This document shows positions 11,374 through 22,563 of a stretch of DNA of 64,000 nucleotides, one piece after another (position 1 is the first letter of the stretch; every line of letters begins with the position of its first letter). Position numbers and translations under genes: made by a program. The DNA lies in contig JAGMWG010000018.1 in the NCBI GenBank assembly GCA_020744225.1, forward strand, positions 372,001 to 436,000, given 5' to 3'. The notes below the pieces were generated by a model, which saw only the letters and a program-made list of their open reading frames with translations, made no database searches and was not told where the DNA came from. The stretch comes from Paraphoma chrysanthemicola (Eukaryota > Ascomycota > Dothideomycetes > Pleosporales > Phaeosphaeriaceae).

Positions 11374-14300
11374 ATGGCTGAGGGTCTCTTGTCGTTTCCC
11401 GTCGGAGAGGGCGCTAACACAGGGGCAACTGCGTCTGCGGACATCTTGCAGCGGACCGGAACCGACGTCAACACAGAGACCACCCAGCCGCCATCGTCGG
11501 TGCAATCAACAGCTAGACTCGGAAATCTTTCGAACGTTGTGACGTTCGTTGATCATGGTGGTGATAACTACGTGTGGCCGTTCGAGCGTTGTCGAACGTG
11601 GGAAGTACGTCTACCACCTATGCACCTGAGAACATTTCTATACTAAATCGCCGCAGCTGGCCAGGCAGTTGATCGAGGACATCTACAAGTCGAGACATAA
11701 GCAGCACTATGCTGAAGTCAAATCAGGAGAGTATGATCTTCGCGTGGCTAGATCTGGGCCGATCATCATACCATCCCTCTGGAGCAGCATCGTCAACCCC
11801 TCGATGGATGTCAGATTGGCCTTCCGAGATAGTGAAGGCGGTCGGGAAACCACCACAGAGTCGGAAAATGCCAACCTTGGCGAGGATGCCACAGTCCTAG
11901 AACCACTCGGCCCTCGTCAAGATGACGAGCGCACCTACCAGATCGAGGAGCGATGGCGCGAGGCTCCTCGTGATGCTGACGAGCGATATGATTATACCTA
12001 CGTTTCTGAACGTCAAGGTGACTCTAAGAAATATCAGCAATCACTCGTTCGCGAGATCGAGAGCGAGAGTGGCGAAAGCGACGAGGATAGCACGACTTCT
12101 GCAACAGACAGCCCGGCTGACGAGAACGACGAAACGCCGCCTCGGACCGTGGAATCCCCAACTGATGCGGAAGGACATGTACTCTCATTTAGCATCGACA
12201 CATCCCGATCGATGCAGCGGCTCAAAGCATCGTCAGACTTTGGAAGCAAGAACGGAGCCATCCTCAACGCCGAGAAGAACATTGGCGAGTCCAGGCTGCA
12301 TGTCGAAACGCGAAGGATTACTAAAGCTCTGCTGGTGGACGATGACGGCAAGACTACGATACAGATACATGATTTGCCGGGACCGTATGTGCCTGGATTG
12401 TGCAACATGACCTCAACAACATGGTACCATGTAAAAGCGACACAACTGGATTTCTCTCTGTTCAGAGACACCTGTCTCGGCGTACCGGCTCTATCCACCC
12501 GAATGCAAATTCTTCTGCGTGAGCTACTGAACCGAATTGAGAAGCACAAAGTCAAGAGATTTTCCGGAGGCCTCTTCATCGAACCTGGAACTGTCCTGCG
12601 AGCGGACGAGAAATGTCAGCATGATCCACAGTCCGTTATTTTCAAGTGCATACCCTATCTTGATCTCCAGCCGACTGTGCAGGAGTCTTCCAAATCAGCC
12701 GCTCGTCCTTATCCTGCACGTACCTTGATGCAGTCGCTGTATCCGGACGAGAGGGTGCAGGAGAGGGATGCAGAACAGGCCTACAGGGCTTTTGGCCCCG
12801 AAAATTCGAAGAACCTTATCTATGTGCCAAACCTGTGGGTGATCATCATCGGTATGACGACTGTGGTCACTCATGGCCACAAGGATCTTGGGGAAGAAAT
12901 GGTCAATTCTATTCAAGTCGTGCACGAGGACCTAGCGCAGCTTCAGAAGACGGAGATCACCGCAACCACGGTAACAGATATCAGGTTGACGGATCTGGAT
13001 GGTCGCATGCATCTCTATCCTTTGACTTCCTGTAGGTCATATTTTCAGTTGGAACAAAAGATTTTCGAGTCAACTCGACGGCCGTACGATAGGTTCGTCC
13101 TACCCAATAATGATCGACCTATATTGCCCCTGGCCTGGGAATCATCAGATGGACAGCGTTTGATTCGACCCAATGATTGGCCGATCGTTCTGAAGAGGAC
13201 CGATCTCGTGTTTATCGATATCTCGCTGCTGGACGCAAAACAGTTCCGTGAACTATACGGCAACACCGCGATGGATGAGAAAACTCCTCTACCGACATTG
13301 GCGTCCTCCAACCTCGTGCCACCCTTTCTGCATTGGCCCAAGACTAGCGCTGCAAGTAGTGGACCACTGGCAGAACAGTCTCAAAGTTCCATCGATTTGG
13401 CCTCGGAGCGTCTAGAAGCTGCCGACAAAAGCATGCTGTATGTGACATTATCTGAGACCAAGGATCGCGGGCTTGGGATTGAGAGCGCTTTTGCGACAAC
13501 AGCATTTTACAAGAGTCTACCACAGGCCATCTCCACACACGTGAAGAGTCGATGCGATTTGCTGATGTCGACAGCTCCATCTCTTGAAGCCCACTCTTGG
13601 CACGATGAACTGCTTGCGAAGAATTCTCTCGATGCAGCGATGCTGTCCAATAGGTTCACGAAAATTGCATATACCACACTGCGCCTCTTTGTCGAAGACG
13701 TGGACAAGGGTGCGATCTTGCAAAAGGTATCGGGCGCGCTGAACAGCATTGTAGAGATTGTTGCGCAAGCACGACTTCTTGGATCTGCGAAGCCAGATTC
13801 GCCAAGCGGTGCAGCTAGTGCTCCTGGTGCACCAGACATGAAATGGTTCATCCGTGCAGTCAAGGCGACCAAAGCCCCAGAGACTGCGGAATCGAAGAGG
13901 CTTCGTCATACTGTGAAGCATTGTCGGCGCTGTGCAGACTCACGTCCCTTTGATTCACGCGATGCTGCGACGACGCATCTGCAAAGTCATCTACAAACAC
14001 CAAAATTAGCTACACCTCTGGGAGATCGCCTAGATGAACGGACTGTGGAACAGTTGTCGGATGGAAGCCCGTCCTTAGCCCTTCCAGACTGGGTTATACA
14101 CGAAGAGCAGCTTCACTACGAGGACTGGACTGACCACATCGTCAAAGTTCTTTCGCTTGTCTGTTTGGGTAGTTTCACGCTGCTTCTCCAGGCGAAAGAT
14201 ATCACGGATGGCGTACGAGACGAGCACCAACGCTTGTTCGAGCAATACAGCTTTCCTTTTCGACTCACCGATGTGTTCAGTATCATCGTCATATACTATC

Positions 14301-15861
14301 TAGCAGCCGAACGAGCTTTGCACAGGGCTAAGCTGCGCGCACCAAAAGATGGTCAGGCCTACGCACTTGACGATGACGAAGTCCTAGCGACTCTAGCACG
14401 ATTCCGGACCGATGCTAGCAACTCTCTCGCCGCTATTCGTGGGGATCTCCGCGAGATGGTCAAGTCAGACCCTCCGCCCAATGTATTGCAAACTCTTTCC
14501 TTAAGCACTCCATACATCTGTGGGTGGCTACTGCGCAGACTGCTTGTGAAGCCACTTGAGGACCAGTTGACTTCTTCCGAGATGTATCGAGACTACTTGT
14601 CCAAGATTGTAAGGCCAATCATAGCACTCGTTAAACTCTCCAACGTACTAACATCAAGAAGCAATTCCAAGTCAACCATCGGCCAGGCAAGCGACTGATT
14701 CGATCGATCAACCTTCTCCAAGAGGAACTTCAAGCTCTCTTGCTAGTTAACTCCTGGCAAACAAAGCTTGCTCAGAACTATGAGAGTGTTCTGGACGATG
14801 CCACCTATGAGAAGGACATTCGTTCTCGAAGGGCGATGTTTCCTTACGAGCGCATGCTTGTTCAGTCGTGCCTAGACAATCTTGAACAGCAAGCAGATTC
14901 GTATCGGAACCTACTTTCAAGATGTAATCCTCTGTCGGATCGGACTAAACAGAGTCTGGAGATCAACGAAGAAGATCATGGCAAAGCCATCATGGTCTTC
15001 ACCATTGTTACCATCATATTCTTACCTCTATCATTTGTCACGTCATACTTTGGCATGAATACGACGGATATCCGCGATATGGGTAGTGATCAGTCCTTGT
15101 TCTGGGCAGTCGCACTACCCCTTACTGCGGTTACAATGGGAACAGCAATGTTCATTGGATACAACGGGGACGGGTTGCGTGACGTACTGTCAGCGCTTGT
15201 TCATCCTAAAGGAAATATGGCCAAGTCCAACTCCAAGCGCGAAGCTGGAGGGCTTTATCAGCAGAATTCAGGAACCAGTCTTGATCCTACTAGCCTCGCC
15301 GACAATGCGGAATACGCGAGACCGAGACCTGAATGGTCAATGGACGATTACGACAAAGGCATCTACCAAGATCATACAGACGAGGAGATTGACGGTGAGA
15401 TTGGACCGCAAACGCGTATGGTCAAGCATACAATGCGAACCACAAGGATAGTAACTTCAGCAAAACGACCAGTCCTGGCGGAACCTGAAGTCGTCGTCCC
15501 GTATCGCACCGTCCAGCGCAGAAGTGGTCGAACTAGACTGGATCGATGGGACCAAGAAGACGAATCGTACCCTGTTGGTGAACAATTCCTCACGTCTTCT
15601 GGACGACGGCATGTGAACGGTCGTGGCAGAGAAGACGACGACGACTATAACCCTCGACTTAGGACAGGGCCGCGTGTCGTCAAACTCGGCATGGATCGCG
15701 ACGATGACAGGTATCAGCGGCGCCCTGGTACCATATGGCAGGAGAGGGCTAGGCCAGTGAATGGTGAGCAAGGATATGCATGGGTCAAGAAACGCAGGGC
15801 CCGTTGGGTCAAAAGACCTGTTGAGCCAAAGCCTGAATACACCGATAATGCGATGTTCTGA
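11374..15861 (+). CDS. Large CorA-like membrane protein with N-terminal ubiquitin-like region, 1461 residues
   Basis: Three exons: 11374-11604, 11657-14608, 14659-15861; introns of 52 and 50 bp, both phase 0. The apparent stop at 14696-14698 lies in intron 2, and splicing restores KQFQVNHRPGKRLIRSINLL. Residues 52-135 (VVTFVDHGGDNYVWPFERC through GPIIIPSLWSSIV) resemble the ubiquitin-like fold found at the N-terminus of many fungal CorA-like and NACHT proteins. A charged, disordered stretch and a long uncharacterised middle follow. Near 1170-1230 are two adjacent hydrophobic segments, with the CorA signature Gly-Met-Asn in SYFGMNTTD between them. The C-terminal 230 residues are basic and cytosolic. 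CorA proteins move Mg2+; transport here is inferred only from the two helices and GMN. Confidence 0.88.
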
Positions 15862-16822
15862 GCCGACAGGTCGTGTTGGACCGCATAGCTAGCATTGATT
15901 TGCCAGAAATTTTGTATGGCGTCAGCATTTTGGCCATCATAGTAGCGAACTCTCAATAATGCCATCGATTTTGCCGATTCAAACATTCATGCCACCAGAA
16001 CACATCAACGCCAGTTGGGTTGACAACATTCTTCCCGCGAAGTCCCCAGCAACGCTCTTAGATTGTATCCTAATTTCCCGGCTCCGCGTCGTCCCCAAGC
16101 ACTCTACTCAAGTGCTCCAAGTCAATTGGCTTCTACTGCCACTTATCAAAGCTAACGGCGGCGAGGGAATCTTGGATATGCTGGTACAGGCTTACCGAGG
16201 AAGCTTTGCTTCGCGACCCAGCCCAAGCAGTAACGTGCCAAAACATCTCAGATGTGTATCAATAACCAGAAGCAGTGACAAGTAAAGTGCCATATACTAC
16301 TACACTTCACGTCTTTGACGTGCGCAAGGGCTTGCCTATCGATAACCTTTGAGTACAACATTGAAAGGAGATTCCAGGGCTTCACTACCAAAGATGAACT
16401 GACTGCGTTGAAGTTGTGGCCATTCGGAGCAATGGCGAGCAGGACTTGGTTGTAACAAGCTGTGAATGGGTTGATGGTGACGGCCTCAATGGCAAGCGCG
16501 CTAGTCTAGAGTTGGCGCTAGCGTACCAGCGCGACTGAAGCTTGAAAGGCCCTGCAAGCGGTGATTTGCAGAACTCATCTTATGCGATCTAATATTCGGC
16601 ATGCGAATAATGGTAGCGTACAACACTGCGGAGCAAGATCGCACATTTGTAAGCGGCAGTGCAAAGCAAGCGGGTGGTATCGGGCGGAACTCCACTCAAG
16701 ATTTCTAAAGCTCCTCAAAGGCGATCATACATAAGAGAGACGAAGCCATTCTTCTGATGTACCAACCAACTTTCACAGATCTTCCACTCAATTTGTCGAC
16801 AAGCTACAAATAATTGTCGAAC
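15862..16822. other. Intergenic, no gene supported
   Basis: About 960 bp holding the 3' UTR of the CorA-like gene and the promoter of the MDR oxidoreductase. The open frame near 15959-16285 has no recognisable features. Confidence 0.4.
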
Positions 16823-18023
16823 ATGTCCTTACCCAAAACATATCGTGCTTGGCGCCGAAGTGTCACGCCCTATCCACTCAGCCTCGTCTTGTCGACTGAA
16901 CAACTTCCCGAAAAGCTTGGACCCAATGACGTTCTCATCAGAATTCATGCAGCATCCTTGAATTACCGCGATCATGCGATGCTGAAAGAGGGAAAATATC
17001 CAGTGGACGTTGAGATTGGAGGCGTGGTCGGATCAGATTGTGCTGCGCAAGTTGTGGCTGTCGGGGAAAACGCCGCTCGATTTTCGGTTGGCGACCATGT
17101 CGCGCCCACTGTTGACCTCCTTTCTTTGACCGGCCATGAGAGACAGTTCGAATCTGTCGCATTGGGCGGCAATGGGCCAGGTACACTGCAAGAATATGCT
17201 GTTTTCGATGAGAATGTGTTGGTGAAGTTGCCATCACGATTGTCGTGGGAGGAGGTCAGTATACTGTTATTGTCTACGACACGATAGTCTCCGCTGAACC
17301 TCAGATAGGCATCCACTCTGCCTGGGGTGGGCACAACTGTTTGGAACGTTTTCGATGGGTTTAGGAAGCCAACAGCAGATACTGCAGCGCTTCTGCAGGG
17401 TAAGCCTCCCGTATAACTCGACACGTGAGCCAACTGACCTCGCTACAGGAACCGGTGGAGTCAGCATCATGGCACTTCTCGTATGCCTGGCAGCAGGCAT
17501 CAAACCTATCATCACATCTTCGTCCGACGACAAGCTGGCACGGCTACAAAAGTTGAGCCCAAATGTTACGGGCATCAACTACAGGACCGCAGACGTGAAA
17601 GACGAAGTACTGAAAATGACTGATGGTAAAGGCGTTGATTTCATCCTCAACAACGTAGGCATAAGCTCTCTTCCGGAGGATCTTGACTTGGTTCGAAAGA
17701 ACGGCAGCATCGCACTGGTTGGGTTCTTAGATGGTTTTACAGCAAAGTTTCCTCCGGAAATACTGCACACGCTGCTGTACAAAGCCTGCAAGATACAGTA
17801 AGTCTTTGAATTAGATACATTATGACTGCCTGACATCTGCTTTAGAGGTATACTTGCCGGATCAAGGGCCGACTTTGAGGCATTGAACGCATTCCTGGAG
17901 GAAAAGAAAGTCGACTTGGCGCCCATTGTTGACAAGGTTTTCTCGTTTGACGAAGTCCCTCGTGCCATGGAGTATTTGGCATCTGGAAGGCATGTGGGCA
18001 AGGTAGTAGTCAAGTTTTCGTAG
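16823..18023 (+). CDS. Medium-chain dehydrogenase/reductase (zinc-independent ADH/quinone-reductase type), 349 residues
   Basis: NAD(P)H-dependent oxidoreductase of the MDR superfamily. Exons 16823-17254, 17309-17399, 17449-17797, 17846-18023. The start is the ATG at 16823 giving MSLPKTYRAWRRS. The GroES-like half includes NDVLIRIHAASLNYRDHAML, GGVVGSDCAAQVVAVG and FSVGDHVAP. The Rossmann half includes the nucleotide-binding loop QGTGGVSIMAL, built across intron 2, then GVDFILNNVG and NGSIALVGFLDG. The end is RAMEYLASGRHVGKVVVKFS, the usual MDR terminus. The four-cysteine structural zinc lobe is missing and the catalytic-zinc Cys/His pattern is not evident, hence zinc-independent. Substrate unknown. 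Confidence 0.9.
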
Positions 18024-18514
18024 ACGATAATGCTCTATGATGCAGACAGTACAACGCATTGTCCTTTGTACTAGATGAATCTCCGCTCATCCTGATGTAC
18101 TGTTCAACGTGTCGTGCCACCCTGATTACAGTCTACATTATACCTTAGAGGGCACGTAAGGAAGATTTTTGTGCCGAATAAACGGATGTGCGCGTGCGGT
18201 ACTCTGTCTTGCTACTGAGATGGCGATGAGAAGGAGGAGGTGGACCCGCTCTGGTGCCAACAGGGGTGATGCAAATGCGGTAAGCGCGATCAAGAAGCGA
18301 GCGCACGGGCCAAGGAAAACCGACAGTCTTTTGGGTGATCGCTTTCGCCGCCGGGATGCCCGAACCATGACCCGACATTTACACTTCGAATAAACAACCG
18401 CAATAGATGACATTTAAACCTGTTCTGCATGGTATTACAGCTACTACTGCCCTCCAAAGAGCACATAGAGGTTTCCTCTTTCGGCGAGTGACCTCGGCTT
18501 CCTTTCTTCCCGTC
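18024..18514. other. Intergenic, nothing recognised
   Basis: 490 bp spacer with no credible coding region, containing the promoter of the ALKBH1-like gene. Confidence 0.4.
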
Positions 18515-19731
18515 ATGGACATGTCCACGGAAGTCGCCGACCGCGTTCGTATGCCTCTCCCGTCATCTTGAACGGGTATGGCTGACGAATTTCAAGAAAG
18601 GCTCCGTGAAACATGATACCCATGCTACCCCGCCACATTTCGTTCAAAAAGAACACTGGCGATATCAAAGCATGAGAAAAGCCGACCTTGAGAATGATCC
18701 CGATGTCTATGATCTCAGTAGATGGGAGGAGTTCGATGAAAAGCAAAAGGCAACATGGAGACCTGCAGGGACCATTCCTGCGGCACGGATTGAAGCAGCA
18801 TGTCAGGCATATGCTGGTGGCAAAGCCCTTGACACGCCAGCCGTTGATGCCCCTGTATATGAGAACCGCGACTTCCCAGGGCTATCAGTTGTGTGTGGAC
18901 TCCTTCCACCAGAGACACAAGTTCTCTTTACATCGTGCCTCATGCATCGAGACCTAGCTGATCCCGGCCACAAAATCAATCTTCAGTCGGATTACGAAAT
19001 TCCGTATCCTCCGAAGTCAACACCGCAACCACTGAGGTTTGAAAGCAGTTTCTTCTTGCGTGAAAGGTCCGCCACAGAAGACTCTCTCAAGCCTTTCTTG
19101 CCTGATAAGCATAAAATCCTCAACAACGAGCAAGCTTTGTACACGAAACTGCGTTGGCTCACACTTGGGGAGCAATACGATTGGCCAACGCGCAGCTATG
19201 CGAAGCATTCGACCCCTTTTCCAAAAGATCTGTCGACTTTGGTTACAGGCCTATTCCCGCATATTCGCCCTGAGTCTGGCGTGGTCCTGATATACTCTGC
19301 GAAAGACTTCAGTAAGTGTGCGCGTCCGAAGTGTGTGTGAAACATACGCTTACTTCATGCTTCTACCTCTCGCAGTGCCTGTGCACAGGGATGTGAGCGA
19401 ACAGTGTCAGCGGGCATTGGCAAGCTTCAGCGTGGGTTGTGATGGTATCTTCATCATGGCACGTGGGGAAGACGACGGCGAAGGAGAAGACGCGCCACGC
19501 ACAGTCGCTATTCGAGTCAAGAGCGGCGATTGTGTGCATCTTTCTGGGCAAGCGCGATGGGCATGGCATGCCATGGCTCGGACAATACCAAGCACATGTC
19601 CACCGCATTTAGCGAGTTGGCCTGTCGGCACGCCTGGTTCAATCGCTGCTGAAGAGAAGGCTTTCAAGAAGTGGAAAGGATACATGGGGACGAAGCGCAT
19701 CAACGTGAGTTGTCGGCAGGTGTGGGATTAG
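18515..19731 (+). CDS. ALKBH1-type 2-oxoglutarate/Fe(II) dioxygenase, 366 residues
   Basis: Exons 18515-18548 (MDMSTEVADRV plus a split Arg), 18601-19311 and 19376-19731; introns of 52 and 64 bp, both phase 1. The N-terminal helix HWRYQSMRKADLENDP and the block GLSVVCGLLPPETQVLFTSC match the ALKBH1 family. The catalytic core has LRWLTLGEQYDWPTRSY, then the iron ligands His252 and Asp254 in MPVHRDVSEQ, a distal His in WAWHAM and the 2-oxoglutarate-binding Arg in TKRINVSCRQV. ALKBH1 proteins demethylate nucleic acids (tRNA m1A, m5C processing, DNA in some reports); the fungal substrate is not settled. The short first exon is the least certain part: its acceptor is GAAAG at 18600. Confidence 0.88.
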
Positions 19732-20424
19732 CGCAGAAGCGCCAAGTCGACCAGTAGAACCTCCTCACCGTTCCATTGCCCTGGAGACTTTTCGCGTGCG
19801 CGTGCGCGTCCATGTCCTCGGTTTCGTGTGTTTCACGCTGTCAGACCCCTTGCGGCGTCGCACGGCTAAAGACTCCTGCACAAGTGACATCATCAGCATC
19901 TGGACGAGGCTTCAAAGAGATACCACTCAATTTGATCAAAGTCGCTATAATTGTGACAAGCGTGTGATTGCGAGCCTCCGGATCTTAGCTATGTTCACAT
20001 CATGAGATTGGCAGACGTTCGACCTTTCGCATGGCACCTCTTGTGATGATGTTCTGTCCAAGTCGACAGTCTCCTCAAAGCCACAACTACGCACGGTACT
20101 CGGCGCTAAGATCTCACCGCTCATGACAACCAATCACTAGCTGACCAAGCAGAAGCTCGGCAAGGGACCTCAAGGATCGCTTCCCACACGAGACGACGCG
20201 ATCTGCACGGTTTCTTTCATGTCTCAACAATGGGGGCACAGCAACCCTAGACGTCTGCATGATGCCGCAGCACCACTCCCTGCACCCTCTTTCCGCCCGC
20301 CTTGGCTTTATGCAATGGCTATCTGGCGGTGCATGGCGTGTTTAAATACTTCCCCACGCCCCTTCCCGCCGCTAAGCAACACTTTATCCCCACCTTCCTC
20401 GTTCTTTTGTAGAGGAAGGCAATC
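19732..20424. other. Intergenic, no gene supported
   Basis: About 690 bp. Just before the next gene lie pyrimidine-rich tracts (20340-20410), as is common in fungal promoters, and a TTTAAATA at 20340-20347 that could serve as a TATA-like element. Confidence 0.4.
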
Positions 20425-21924
20425 ATGGGTTTTCTTGGCCTCCCTCAATTGCGCTACCACTCGCCATGGGTGCAAAACCTCATCTCTGGAGTAGGTGTTG
20501 GCGCCTCAGCAGGTATCTACGTTGCACTGAACCTGCTTGGAGCTGGAGGCGGTAGGCCGGACTCTGCGCAAGTTGTCCAAGTCGTCAATGCAACGCTGTG
20601 CGCCGTCTGGTTCTTCAGCTCCTCCTTTGGTGGCTCGATCCTCAATAAGCTCGGACCTGGACTTACGATGTGCATTGGTGTCCAAACCTACGCTGTGTAT
20701 GTCGGAAGCCTGTGGTATTACGACGAAACTGGCAAGAAAGGCTATCCGTACGCTGCGGGCCCAATCATCGGTATTGGTGCTGGAATGGTCTTCATCACAG
20801 CTGGCTACGTCGCGACGGGCTACCCGGAAGAGAGGGAAAAGGGCAGCTACGCGACGATACTGATGAACATGCAAGCCTTGGGGTCTGTCATCAGCGGCAT
20901 TATACCAGTCATCATCAATCGGAACTCAGAAACAGTCGCAGGCGTACCGCGATCAGTGTATATTTCCTTTATCATCATTATGATTATGGGAGGCCTGTTC
21001 ACTTTGCTGCTGCTGCGTCCGCAAAAGCTCACTCGTGATGATGGCTCAGTGGTTGCTGTTGATCCTCCCCGAGGTGCTTGGGAAGAGCTGAAGTCGAATC
21101 TGCTTATCTTCACGGACCCCGTTCTGTTGATGATGGTTCCTGCCTTTCTTCCCTCTGAGGGTTTCCTGGTATACAGCGGATCGGTGAACGCATACAACAA
21201 CAATCTTCGAACGCGCTCGCTACTTTCTTTCATCGCGGTAGTCATGCAGATCCCGGCTGGGTGGGCGCTGCAAGCTATTCTCGACTATCCGGGATGGGGT
21301 CGTCGGAAGCGCGGTCTTGTTGGATTGACTGCTGTCGCCGTCCCGTTGGTCGTTGCTTGGGTATGGGAAATGGTATGCAAACACACCCCCAGTACTTCAA
21401 TTTGCTGATACACATAGATCCGCACTCGCAACTATGATCGTAACAATCCACCCACCATCGCGACGGATTGGGACGAACCCCGATTTGGCTGGATATTCGT
21501 GCTCTTTATGCTCACTTGGGTTTTCTCTCAACTCTGGCACAATATTGTGTACTACTGGATCGGAGCGCTCACTAATTCGCCCCAAAAGCTCATCCACTAC
21601 GTGGGAGTCTTCCGAGGTGTTCTAGGTGCAGGTGAAGCCATCATCTTCGGACTCGATTCCATCAAGATACCGTACATCGCTGAAGCGGGTGGCATCTTAC
21701 TCTTCTACGTGATTGGTATAGCGGTATTCTACTACCTGGGCTTCACGCACATCAAGGACACGAACTATGATCATGTGGAGGAAGGCGCAGTGGTGCCAAA
21801 TCACATCCTCGAGGGAGAAGGTCTGACGCCTGGACAGCGGAGGGAAGAAATTGCCAGGGTCGCAAGGCCGCATGCTGAGGGCAAGGACGGCGAGGAAATC
21901 CACGTCGGTGGGGAGAAAGCTTGA
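20425..21924 (+). CDS. UNC93-like major facilitator membrane protein, 484 residues
   Basis: Exons 20425-21372 and 21418-21924 with a 45 bp phase-0 intron. About 11-12 hydrophobic segments are visible, beginning at LISGVGVGASAGIYVALNLL. The family-typical start WVQNLISGVGVGASAGIY, the loop NATLCAVWFFSSSFGGSILN, the segment GPIIGIGAGMVFITAGYVAT and the loop RTRSLLSF fit the fungal UNC93/DUF895-like MFS group. The C-terminus is a charged cytosolic tail (HVEEGAVVPNHILEGEG to the end). Substrate unknown; fungal members are plasma or internal membrane transporters of undefined cargo. Confidence 0.88.
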
Positions 21925-22563
21925 TAGCACTCAGTCTGGAGTCATCACACGGCATTGGGTTCCCTTCGTTCGGTAATATCTTCATTATAGAATTAGATGC
22001 CTCCGATTTCATTCCACCACCTGAAACCTGCAATCGTTAACTCGGCACCCCACCCAACGCAAGATGCTCACCGACCCGTAACGCCTCGATTTGCCGAGCA
22101 ATGGAAAACCTGTTGCAATCCTGGTCGCGGACGCATCGGCTAAGCACAATGGTGATCCTTTCCATGCGCGATCGTAGTGCCCCACACAGAGCGGGTGCAA
22201 CTTTCCGACGGGCCGTCCCCTCAGCGTTCTCGCTTTACCGCCGAGTTGGGAGGCAGTTGAGTGGATCGTACGAATCTACTGCGTAACATGATTATCTCAT
22301 TGCAAACATTAACGGGCGGGGAAACGGCCATCGTGCACACATGGACAGTTTGCTATGCATCAAAACCCATTTTAATGCAGTAGGCCGATGTATTGCCTAA
22401 GGCTTCGCAGCGCTTTTAGTCACCCCGCTCAACACATCCTGCCGTCTCGACATACGCGGCCCTGCAATGTTTCAAGACGATAAATTCTACGCCTTAAACG
22501 ACGACGCACGTTCCAGCCTTTTCGCGACTGCGCCGCCGTGGCACTTTTAACACCCTGACCACC
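21925..22563. other. Convergent intergenic region, nothing recognised
   Basis: 640 bp between the 3' ends of the UNC93-like gene (+) and the phospholipase C gene (-). No credible coding region. Confidence 0.4.

Noticed and set aside
14660..14698. Stop codon ending the 1009-codon frame of the CorA-like gene
   Set aside because: It lies downstream of a good donor (GTAAGG at 14609) and a matching acceptor (CATCAAG at 14658); splicing continues directly into the CorA helices, so this is one gene, not two.
16814..16822. Upstream TTG start for the MDR oxidoreductase
   Set aside because: The ATG at 16823 gives the normal family N-terminus; a non-ATG start is not needed.
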